Positions 1 through 6,959 of a stretch of 64,000 nt of DNA are shown here, piece by piece. The stretch lies in contig NZ_JACXXJ020000005.1 of the NCBI RefSeq assembly GCF_014926405.1, positions 501,001 through 565,000 of the forward strand, given 5' to 3'. Each line of letters opens with the position of its first letter. Position 1 is the first letter of the stretch. The position numbers and the translations under genes are program-made. The notes under the pieces are model-generated. The model was not told the origin of the DNA. It searched no databases and saw only the letters and a program-made list of their open reading frames with translations. Source of the DNA: Agrobacterium vitis. Lineage in GTDB: Bacteria > Pseudomonadota > Alphaproteobacteria > Rhizobiales > Rhizobiaceae.

Positions 1-616
1 CTGGCATGCGCAGTTTCCAAAATGTCTGGGTGTTGCTGGCGTAATAGGTGCGCATCAGATCAATCAGAATGGCATCCGGGCTACGCAGGCCTTTGACCAT
101 GCCGACCACCACCGGAAAGAAGGAGAGATAGGTGGAAATCAGCGCCTTGGGCATCAGGCCGGAAATACCAATGGCGTTCAGCACCACAATGATCATCGGG
201 GCCACGGCAATGATGGGAATGGTCTGGCTGGCAATCACCCATGGCATCAGCGATTTATCCACCGCCCGGTTATGCACAATGGCAATGGCCAGCAAAATGC
301 CAAGGGCTGTGCCCATGCCAAAGCCCATCAGTGTGGCGGAGAGGGTTATCCATGCGTGATAAACAAGGCTGCGCTTGGAGGTGATGGGCTTGTCGATGGT
401 TGTATCCCACAGCTCGGCAATAATCTGGTGCGGAGCGGGAAGGACGGGGCGTTCCTGATTGAAGGTTTGCTCAATCACTTGCGCTGTGGTGATTGTCTCA
501 CCCGCCCGCGCCGCCTGATCGCGCACGAAGGGCGCGTTGAGAATGACCACGAAGACATGCCAGATGATCAGGATGGCGAGGATGACGGTGAGGATGGGGA
601 GCAGTCTATTCCTCAT
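1..616 (-). CDS. ABC transporter permease, partial (3' end off the window)
   Basis: About 205 codons are visible, starting at an ATG whose first bases overlap the end of the ATPase gene by 11 bp. The product opens with a hydrophobic anchor (NRLLPILTVILAILIIWH), then a roughly 55-residue periplasmic stretch, then several membrane segments in the style of the SsuC/ThiX/TauC permeases (BPD_transp_1). Overlap with the ATPase gene means translational coupling and one transporter. The neighbouring pyrimidine-breakdown enzymes suggest import of a pyrimidine, hydantoin or related base; that substrate is inferred from context. A second permease or a binding protein would be expected to the left, outside the window. 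Confidence 0.85.
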   Translation of the reverse strand, partial: MRNRLLPILTVILAILIIWHVFVVILNAPFVRDQAARAGETITTAQVIEQTFNQERPVLPAPHQIIAELWDTTIDKPITSKRSLVYHAWITLSATLMGFGMGTALGILLAIAIVHNRAVDKSLMPWVIASQTIPIIAVAPMIIVVLNAIGISGLMPKALISTYLSFFPVVVGMVKGLRSPDAILIDLMRTYYASNTQTFWKLRMP

Positions 617-1397
617 AACTATGCCCCGCCCGCAAACCTTCGCGCACCCGATGGGCAATGGCCAAAAACTCCGGGCTTTCACGAATATCCAGCGGTCGCT
701 CCCGTGGCAGGGTCGATTCAATCACATCGGTCACGCGACCGGGCCGGGGGCTCATCACCACGATTTTGGTAGAGAGATAAACGGCCTCCGGAATCGAGTG
801 GGTGACAAAACAAATGGTCTTGTTGGTGCTATCCCAGAGTTTCAGCAATTGCTCGTTCAAATGGTCGCGGACAATTTCATCCAGTGCGCCAAAGGGTTCG
901 TCCATCAACAGCAGGTCGGCATCAAAGGCAAGCGCGCGGGCAATGGAGGCGCGCTGCTGCATGCCGCCGGAGAGCTGCCAGGGGAATTTCTTGCCAAAGC
1001 CTGCAAGATTGACCAGTTCCAGCGTCTGCTCAATCCGCTTTTTCTTCTCATCCGGGCTATAGGCCATGATCTCCAGCGGCAGGGCAATATTTTGCTCAAT
1101 CGTGCGCCACGGATAAAGCGCTGCCGCCTGAAACACATAGCCGTAGGAGCGCTCCTTGCGCGCATTCTCCGGCGTCATGCCATTGACGGTAATGGTGCCG
1201 GATGTGTGCTTTTCCAGATCGGCAATGACACGCAAAAACGTGGTCTTGCCACAGCCGGATGGGCCGATGAAGGAAACAAAATCACCCTTTTTCACCTCCA
1301 GATCCACGTTGGACAGCGCGTGTACTGGTCCATCATTGGTCTGGAAGGTGAGACAGAGGTCTTTGGCGGAGACGACGGAGTAGGGGGATGTTGTCAT
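606..1397 (-). CDS. ABC transporter ATP-binding protein (SsuB/TauB/ThiZ type)
   Basis: A 263-residue nucleotide-binding subunit with all motifs intact: Walker A GPSGCGKTT near residue 45, the Q-loop, signature LSGGMQQRASIARAL near 140, Walker B LLLMDEPFGALD and the switch histidine in FVTHSIPEAV. The length and signature are those of the nitrate/sulfonate/taurine/pyrimidine-precursor importer family. It overlaps the permease gene and follows a small membrane-protein gene by 20 bp, so it is probably part of the amidohydrolase-dihydropyrimidinase operon. The cytoplasmic subunit powers uptake; the substrate is likely a pyrimidine degradation intermediate (inference from neighbours). Confidence 0.92.
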   Translation of the reverse strand: MTTSPYSVVSAKDLCLTFQTNDGPVHALSNVDLEVKKGDFVSFIGPSGCGKTTFLRVIADLEKHTSGTITVNGMTPENARKERSYGYVFQAAALYPWRTIEQNIALPLEIMAYSPDEKKKRIEQTLELVNLAGFGKKFPWQLSGGMQQRASIARALAFDADLLLMDEPFGALDEIVRDHLNEQLLKLWDSTNKTICFVTHSIPEAVYLSTKIVVMSPRPGRVTDVIESTLPRERPLDIRESPEFLAIAHRVREGLRAGHSYEE

Positions 1398-1417
1398 GTT
1401 TTCACATTCATCTTTTG

Positions 1418-1963
1418 TTAGTTCACGGGGTCATTACGAAATCCCATTCGCCAAAAGACATACCCGGCAAAGGCACCACTCGGCATGGCCAAAATAATGA
1501 AGTTCAACATGGATAAAGTATAATCCATGAAAGATTTTATTGGCTGATTACTGAATGGCCAATAATCTATTGGCCAAATTCCTGTAGGATTTATCGTTGT
1601 TATCGGTGGGGGTATGAAAATAGCTAGAAGAATTAATATACTAAAACCGGGAATAATACTTCCATAAATTACAAAGCTCTTTTGTGATGTTGGCCAAAAT
1701 TTACCTGCCGCGGCCAAGAATAATCCCGTGAAAGGTAATGCACCAAAAAGGGCCAACGGAAATCCGATAATCAAGGCAACTGGAAGTATGTGCATCATGG
1801 ATGCTATCGAATGCCTGAGAGATGACCATGAAAACTCGGTCTTTCCTGAGACAACGGGACCTGCTGCTTTTGCTAGAATGACTGTGATTTCTAAAAGGAT
1901 CAACCCTGCCAGAATTGCACAGCAATAAGCCGCGAGAAGGACTATGGCTTGACGATTTTCCAA
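1418..1963 (-). CDS. Small AT-rich integral membrane protein of unknown function
   Basis: A 181-residue protein with about four membrane segments (roughly residues 8-32, 57-86, 96-117 and 148-170) and no family I recognise. The likely start is a TTG two bases after the dihydropyrimidinase stop, with GGGG just upstream, so translation would be coupled. Its base composition is visibly more AT-rich than both flanking genes, and it separates the enzyme gene from the transporter ATPase, where rhizobial clusters of this kind normally have none. It could be a late insertion into the operon. It has no ABC-permease signature, so a second permease role is not supported. Confidence 0.6.
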   Translation of the reverse strand: MENRQAIVLLAAYCCAILAGLILLEITVILAKAAGPVVSGKTEFSWSSLRHSIASMMHILPVALIIGFPLALFGALPFTGLFLAAAGKFWPTSQKSFVIYGSIIPGFSILILLAIFIPPPITTINPTGIWPIDYWPFSNQPIKSFMDYTLSMLNFIILAMPSGAFAGYVFWRMGFRNDPVN

Positions 1964-1964
1964 C

Positions 1965-3419
1965 TTAAACCCCGCTGGCCGGAATGCCCGTACGCTCGAC
2001 TTTGCGCGGCGACACCAGTTCCTTCCACGTAGACAGCGCCTTGCTCACCGCCGGATAAGGCTCGCGCTTGACAAACTTGCCGTGGCCTTCCTGCGTTTTC
2101 ACAGTGCTTTCCTCAATCGCCACCACACCACGGGTCAGGGTAAAGCGCGGCAAGCCGGTGACGGTTTTGCCCTCGAACACGTTGTAATCAATGGCCGATT
2201 GCTGGTTACTGGCCGAGATGGTTTTGGAGCGCTTCGGGTCCCACACCACAATATCGGCATCGGCCCCCACAAGGATCGCGCCCTTCTTCGGATAGATATT
2301 GAGGATTTTGGCGATGTTGGTGGAAGTGACGGCCACGAACTCATTCATGGTCAGGCGGCCCGTGGTGACGCCATAGGTCCACAGCATCGGCAGGCGATCT
2401 TCCAACCCGCCGGTGCCATTGGGGATTTTGGTGAAATTGCCAACGCCAAACCGTTTTTGCTCTGTGGTAAAGGCGCAATGGTCGGTGGCAACGCAAGACA
2501 GCGAGCCGGATTGCAGGCCCGCCCAGAGACTATCCTGATGCTGCTTGTTGCGGAACGGCGGCGACATCACCCGGCGGGCGGCGTGGTCCCAATCCTTGTC
2601 GAAATATTCGCTCTCATCCAGTGTCAGATGCTGAATCAGCGGCTCGCCATAGACGCGCATGCCCTTTTGCCGGGCGCGGCGGATGGCCTCATGCGCCTGT
2701 TCGCAAGAGGTATGCACCACATAGAGCGGCACACCTGCCATATCGGCCAGCATGATGGCGCGGTTGGTGGCTTCGCCCTCCACTTCAGCCGGGCGGGAAT
2801 AGGCGTGCGCTTCCGGCCCGTCATTGCCCTCAGCCAGCAGCTTGGCCGACATGGCCGCGACCACATCGCCATTTTCAGCATGCACCAGCGGCAGCGCGCC
2901 CAGTTCGGCGCAGCGCGAGAAGGAGGCGAACATCTCGTCATCATTCACCATCAAGGCCCCCTTATAGGCCATAAAGTGCTTGAAAGTGTTGATGCCCTTG
3001 TCTTGCACAATGGTCTGCATCTCGTTGAAAATGCGCTCATCCCAAGAGGTGATGGCCATGTGGAAGGAGTAATCGCAATTGGCGCGGGTGGATTTATTGT
3101 CCCAGCGGGTCAGCGCTTCCAGCAGCGATTGGCCGGGATCGGGCAGACAGAAATCCACCACCATGGTGGTGCCACCAGCCAGACCCGCACGGGTACCGCT
3201 TTCAAAATCATCGGCGGAATAGGTGCCCATAAACGGCATTTCCAGATGCACATGCGGATCAATACCGCCCGGCATGATGTAACAGCCGGAGGCATCCAGC
3301 ACGGTATCGGCGGAGAGGTCGGGGCCAATTTCGGTGATGATCCCGCCGTCGATTTTTACATCGGCTTTATAGGTGAGATCGGCGGTGACGATAGTGCCGC
3401 CTTTGATGACTGTGCTCAT
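1965..3419 (-). CDS. hydA: Dihydropyrimidinase / D-hydantoinase
   Basis: A 484-residue cyclic amidohydrolase that opens the ring of 5,6-dihydrouracil or dihydrothymine to N-carbamoyl-beta-alanine, step two of reductive pyrimidine catabolism. Seen: the metal-binding GGIDPHVHLEMPF motif near residue 55, the carbamylated-lysine region FKHFMAYKG near 150, later metal histidines in VHAENGD and VVHTSCEQAH, and the aspartate in VATDHCAF. Full length for the family. It lies downstream of the amidohydrolase that performs step three and upstream of an ABC transporter, all in one direction. A hydantoinase acting on 5-substituted hydantoins is the alternative and cannot be excluded by sequence. Confidence 0.93.
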   Translation of the reverse strand: MSTVIKGGTIVTADLTYKADVKIDGGIITEIGPDLSADTVLDASGCYIMPGGIDPHVHLEMPFMGTYSADDFESGTRAGLAGGTTMVVDFCLPDPGQSLLEALTRWDNKSTRANCDYSFHMAITSWDERIFNEMQTIVQDKGINTFKHFMAYKGALMVNDDEMFASFSRCAELGALPLVHAENGDVVAAMSAKLLAEGNDGPEAHAYSRPAEVEGEATNRAIMLADMAGVPLYVVHTSCEQAHEAIRRARQKGMRVYGEPLIQHLTLDESEYFDKDWDHAARRVMSPPFRNKQHQDSLWAGLQSGSLSCVATDHCAFTTEQKRFGVGNFTKIPNGTGGLEDRLPMLWTYGVTTGRLTMNEFVAVTSTNIAKILNIYPKKGAILVGADADIVVWDPKRSKTISASNQQSAIDYNVFEGKTVTGLPRFTLTRGVVAIEESTVKTQEGHGKFVKREPYPAVSKALSTWKELVSPRKVERTGIPASGV

Positions 3420-3472
3420 GTGTGTTCACCCGTGTTTGTTTTTGGTTGTCATTCAAGCGTTTATATTTCCGG

Positions 3473-3630
3473 CTCACCCCCCTCTGGCTTGCCAGCCATC
3501 TCCCCCTCATGGGGAGAGATAGATCTGCGGTTTGCCTCGCATCCCTATTTTATGTCGTAGGATTGGGCGTGTCGTCTATCTGATCTCCCCCCTTGAGGGG
3601 GAGATGCCCGGCAGGGCAGAGGGGGGTAAG
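3473..3630. repeat. Rhizobial intergenic mosaic element (RIME-like), 48-bp inverted ends
   Basis: Two near-identical 48-bp arms in inverted orientation (3473-3520 and 3583-3630) flank about 62 bp of unique DNA. Each arm starts with a run of C after CTCA/CTTA and ends in an inner palindrome built on ATCTCCCCCTC. The architecture resembles the RIME-type palindromic repeats of rhizobial intergenic regions. It lies between the amidohydrolase and dihydropyrimidinase genes and could fold in the transcript, acting as an RNA-stability or attenuation element within the operon (inference). Confidence 0.8.
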
Positions 3631-3658
3631 CGGCAGATCAAAACGATCCTGCTGCCCA

Positions 3659-4912
3659 TCACCCCACAACCTCCGCCGTCTCCAACACCGCATGCAACAA
3701 CACATCACACCCAGCACTCGCCCAGTCCTTGGAAATCTCCTCGGCCTCATTATGCGAAAGCCCGCCGACGCAAGGGCACATAATCATCGTCGATGGCGCA
3801 ACCCGCGCTGCCCAGCAGGCGTCGTGGCCAGCGCCGGAAATGATGTTCATGTGGCTGTAACCCAGTCGCTCGGCAGCATCGCGCACGCGGCCCACCAGTG
3901 TGGGGTCAAAGGTGACGGGGTCAAAATGGCCGACGGCTTCCACCGCGCAGCCAACGCCCAGAGCTTCGCAAATTGTTGCGGCTTCGGCTTCAATCTTCGC
4001 CCGCATCCGGTCGAGTTTGTCTTGGGAGGGCGTGCGAATATCCACCGTAAACACCACCTTGCCCGGCAGCACATTGCGCGAATTGGGCGAGAAGAACACT
4101 TGGCCAACGCCGCCAACAGCACCCGGCTGTTCGCTCATCGCCACATCCTGCACCATCTTGATGATGCGGCTCATGGCCAGACCAGCGTTGACGCGAAGGT
4201 TCATGGGGGTCGAGCCAGTGTGCGCTTCACGGCCCGTCAACGTAAATTCCAGCCACCACAGGCCCTGACAGTGGGTAACAACGCCAATCTGTTTATTTTC
4301 AGCTTCGAGAATAGGCCCTTGCTCGATGTGATATTCGAAATAGGCGTGCATTTTGCGCGCACCCACTTCTTCCTCGCCCAGCCAGCCAATGCGTTTCAGC
4401 TCATCGCCGTATGTCTTGCCGTCCGGGTCTTTGCGCGAATAGGCGTAATCCAGCGTATGCATGCCCGCAAAAACGCCAGACGCCAACATGGCCGGGGCAA
4501 AGCGTGCGCCTTCCTCATTGGCCCAGTTGGTCACAACAATCGGATGCTTGGTTTTAACGCCAAGATCGTTCATGGAGCGCACCACTTCCAGCGCGGCCAG
4601 CACACCCAGCACGCCATCATACTTGCCGCCGGTGGGCTGGGTGTCGAGGTGGGAGCCGACATAGACGGGCAGGGCATCCGGGTCGGTGCCGGGGCGGGTG
4701 GCGAACATCGTGCCCATCTGGTCCACGCCCATGGTCATGCCTGCCGCTTCGCACCAGCTCTGGAACAGCGCGCGACCTTCGGCGTCTTCGTCGGTCAAGG
4801 TCTGGCGGTTGTTGCCGCCTGCCACACCGGGGCCAATCTTGGCCATGTCCATCAGGCTGTCCCACAGCCGGTCAGCATTTACGCGCAGGTTCGCACCGGG
4901 GTGAGCCGTCAT
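3659..4912 (-). CDS. M20-family Zn-dependent amidohydrolase (beta-ureidopropionase / N-carbamoyl amino acid hydrolase)
   Basis: A 417-residue M20/M28-type hydrolase. Motifs: GSHLDTQPTGGKYDGVLGV (first metal ligands) near residue 88, NEEGARF with the catalytic glutamate, EYHIEQGPILE, a dimerisation domain with FTLTGREAHTGSTPM, and SGAGHDACWAARVAP near the end. It most likely hydrolyses N-carbamoyl-beta-alanine to beta-alanine, CO2 and ammonia, step three of reductive pyrimidine breakdown. Allantoate amidohydrolase is a close relative. I use the ATG at 4912 (AGGA upstream, matches where family members begin); an in-frame ATG at 4951 would add 13 residues. It is divergent from the RutR-like gene across a candidate operator. 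Confidence 0.9.
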   Translation of the reverse strand: MTAHPGANLRVNADRLWDSLMDMAKIGPGVAGGNNRQTLTDEDAEGRALFQSWCEAAGMTMGVDQMGTMFATRPGTDPDALPVYVGSHLDTQPTGGKYDGVLGVLAALEVVRSMNDLGVKTKHPIVVTNWANEEGARFAPAMLASGVFAGMHTLDYAYSRKDPDGKTYGDELKRIGWLGEEEVGARKMHAYFEYHIEQGPILEAENKQIGVVTHCQGLWWLEFTLTGREAHTGSTPMNLRVNAGLAMSRIIKMVQDVAMSEQPGAVGGVGQVFFSPNSRNVLPGKVVFTVDIRTPSQDKLDRMRAKIEAEAATICEALGVGCAVEAVGHFDPVTFDPTLVGRVRDAAERLGYSHMNIISGAGHDACWAARVAPSTMIMCPCVGGLSHNEAEEISKDWASAGCDVLLHAVLETAEVVG

Positions 4913-5045
4913 CTTATCAATCCTAATTTGTGCAGGGATTTCGATGCCCATCGAAAACCGCTGTTCCCATCATTGTTAGCTCTTGTTATTTTTGAGCCTT
5001 TGTTTCGGTCTCAACCATTGCCTTTCTGAGGGCAGTGATTGATAT

Positions 5046-5061
5046 TTGACCGATTGGTAAA
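5046..5061. promoter_or_regulatory. Candidate RutR-type operator in the divergent promoter region
   Basis: The 16-mer TTGACCGATTGGTAAA matches the known RutR consensus TTGACCANNTGGTCAA at 12 of the 14 defined positions. It sits 134 bp before the amidohydrolase start and 152 bp before the regulator start, so it can serve both. A related palindrome occurs in front of preT (13398-13413), sharing the same two departures from the E. coli consensus. Binding is inferred. Confidence 0.6.
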
Positions 5062-5212
5062 CATTACAACTTCCGGCGTCGCACTCAAGCCGAAAAACGC
5101 GAAAAATTCGGTCAAAGCTTTCGCCTATTTTTTTGAGGCGCGTCTGGTTGCTTCCGGGGCAGGGTTGGAAGCAGCAAGGCGCAGGCAGGCATGGGGAAGA
5201 CAGGGAGAGAGC

Positions 5213-5854
5213 ATGGCGATTGCCAGGGCATCAAGGACGCAGAGGCGGACGCGGATTCAGGAGGAAAAGGAGGAGGTCATCCTGCAGGCGGCGCTGGACG
5301 TGTTTTCCATGCGCGGCTTTCGCGGCTCGACCATCGACCAGATCGCCGAGGTGGCGGGCATGTCGAAACCCAACCTGCTCTATTATTTCCGCACCAAGGA
5401 GGCGATGCACCGGCTGCTGATGGACCGGCTGCTGGAGACGTGGCTGGAGCCGCTGCGCGCCTTTGATGCCGAGGGCGATCCGCAGGAGGAAATCCGCAGC
5501 TATCTCCGCCGCAAGCTGGAAATGGCCCGTGATTTTCCGCGCGAAAGCCGGTTGTTTGCCAATGAAGTGCTCCAGGGTGCACCCATTATCGAGGATGTGC
5601 TGAAAGGGCCGTTGAAAGATCTGGTCGATGAGAAGGCCGGGGTCATTCGCAGCTGGATCATGGCGGGCAAGCTTGTCGCCTGCGACCCCTATCACCTGAT
5701 TTTTTCGATCTGGTCCACCACCCAGCATTATGCCGATTTCGACGTGCAGGTGCGCGCCGTGCTGGGCGCGGGGTCGGCGGAAGACGAGCGGTTCGAGAAT
5801 GCCGCAAGGTTTCTGGAAGGGCTTTTCCTGCGCGGTCTACAGCCGGGAATTTGA
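5213..5854 (+). CDS. rutR: TetR-family regulator, RutR-like
   Basis: A 213-residue TetR protein. The N-terminal HTH reads STIDQIAEVAGMSKPNLLYYF (split here at residues of helix 2-3), followed by a YcdC/RutR-type C-terminal ligand domain with the conserved RESRLFANEVLQGAP and STTQHYADF segments. RutR binds uracil or thymine and controls pyrimidine breakdown. I chose the ATG at 5213 because GGGAGAGAGC precedes it and the protein then starts with the basic RASRTQRRTRIQ leader; an upstream in-frame start at 5039 would overlap the operator. Divergent from the catabolic operon and convergent with a DMT transporter gene 13 bp away. Confidence 0.88.
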   Translation: MAIARASRTQRRTRIQEEKEEVILQAALDVFSMRGFRGSTIDQIAEVAGMSKPNLLYYFRTKEAMHRLLMDRLLETWLEPLRAFDAEGDPQEEIRSYLRRKLEMARDFPRESRLFANEVLQGAPIIEDVLKGPLKDLVDEKAGVIRSWIMAGKLVACDPYHLIFSIWSTTQHYADFDVQVRAVLGAGSAEDERFENAARFLEGLFLRGLQPGI

Positions 5855-5867
5855 AGGTAGGACGGTA

Positions 5868-6851
5868 TCAGTCTGGCAAAATGGCCATGGCGAGAAGTCC
5901 GGCGGCGGTGATTAGCGCCCCGGCAAATACGGCCATCGGTGCCCAGCCATGGCCCATGGCGCCTTCCAGCAGAATGATGAAGCTCGGCGTCAGGTAGCTA
6001 TAGGCCAGCACTTTGGGGGCGGGCAGGCGTTGCGAGGCATATTGCAGCAGAAGGAAGGTAATCAGCGTCGTCACGACAGCCAGATAGAGCACCAGACCCC
6101 AGCCAAGCCAGGAGATCGAGGCATAATCGAGGGCGATCAGCCGGGGCAGGCCCGGCACCAGAATGAAGGCCAGCGTCCCCACCGCCGACCAGAACATGAA
6201 GATCAGCGCCGGTTCGTTCTCGTTGAATTTGCGCAGTAGCGGCACGTAAATCGCATGCGCGGTGACGCCGACGAGGTAGATCAGCTCGCCCTTACCGATG
6301 TCGAAATGGATCAGCGCCTGCACATCGCCGCGAAAGATCACCCAGATCGCGCCGATGGCGGCAATCACCAGGCTGACCATCACCCGGCCACGGGTTTTCT
6401 GGCGCATCAATAGCCAGGCGAAGCCTGCGCTCATCAGCGGCATCATCGTGAAGATCGCCCCGGTCGCCACAGGGGCGGTAAATTGCAGGGCGATGAACAT
6501 GCTGATCATATAGGTGGCCATCAGCGCGCCGATAATCACGAAGCGCACCGGGCGACGTGGCGCTTTGAGCGGATAGCGCTTAATGCGGAAGCACAGGAAA
6601 GCTGTGATGGCGATGGTGACGATATAGCGTAGCGCCTGGACCGCAATCGGATCGATCATGTGGGTCGCCATGCCACCGAAGGAAAAGGAGGTGGCGAGCA
6701 ACACGGCAAACAGCAGAACGGCCAGATGGGCCTTCAGTTTCTCACGGCCACGGGCATGGCTGTTGTGCCTGTCTTTTGCAGTGTCTCTTGCATTGTCTTT
6801 TTCAGGCACAGGGGAAATCGTCGATGCTGTCACGGAATGGTCTTTGTGCAA
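5868..6851 (-). CDS. DMT-superfamily transporter (EamA type)
   Basis: A 327-residue inner-membrane protein with about ten hydrophobic segments arranged as two EamA repeats (roughly residues 40-170 and 185-325), after a charged 40-residue N-terminus. Segments such as ALRYIVTIAITAFL and APVATGAIFTMMPLMSAGFAWLLM are typical. These permeases export metabolites or amino-acid-like compounds; the substrate cannot be told. The gene lies 108 bp after the GGDEF-EAL gene in the same direction and ends tail to tail with rutR. A role in the pyrimidine pathway is possible only by proximity. Confidence 0.88.
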   Translation of the reverse strand: MHKDHSVTASTISPVPEKDNARDTAKDRHNSHARGREKLKAHLAVLLFAVLLATSFSFGGMATHMIDPIAVQALRYIVTIAITAFLCFRIKRYPLKAPRRPVRFVIIGALMATYMISMFIALQFTAPVATGAIFTMMPLMSAGFAWLLMRQKTRGRVMVSLVIAAIGAIWVIFRGDVQALIHFDIGKGELIYLVGVTAHAIYVPLLRKFNENEPALIFMFWSAVGTLAFILVPGLPRLIALDYASISWLGWGLVLYLAVVTTLITFLLLQYASQRLPAPKVLAYSYLTPSFIILLEGAMGHGWAPMAVFAGALITAAGLLAMAILPD

Positions 6852-6959
6852 TTATAGGTGGATGGCGGCCACGCATGTCACGCCAAGGCTTTCTATACGA
6901 TGCAGGGCAAAGCGAGGCGACCCCTTTTTCGTTCAAAAGTAAGGCATTTCAAAAAAGCA

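Noticed and set aside
537..1421. Long open frame on the plus strand opposite the ABC ATPase
   Set aside because: It is the complement of a gene with all ABC motifs; its own product has no motifs and a shadow composition.
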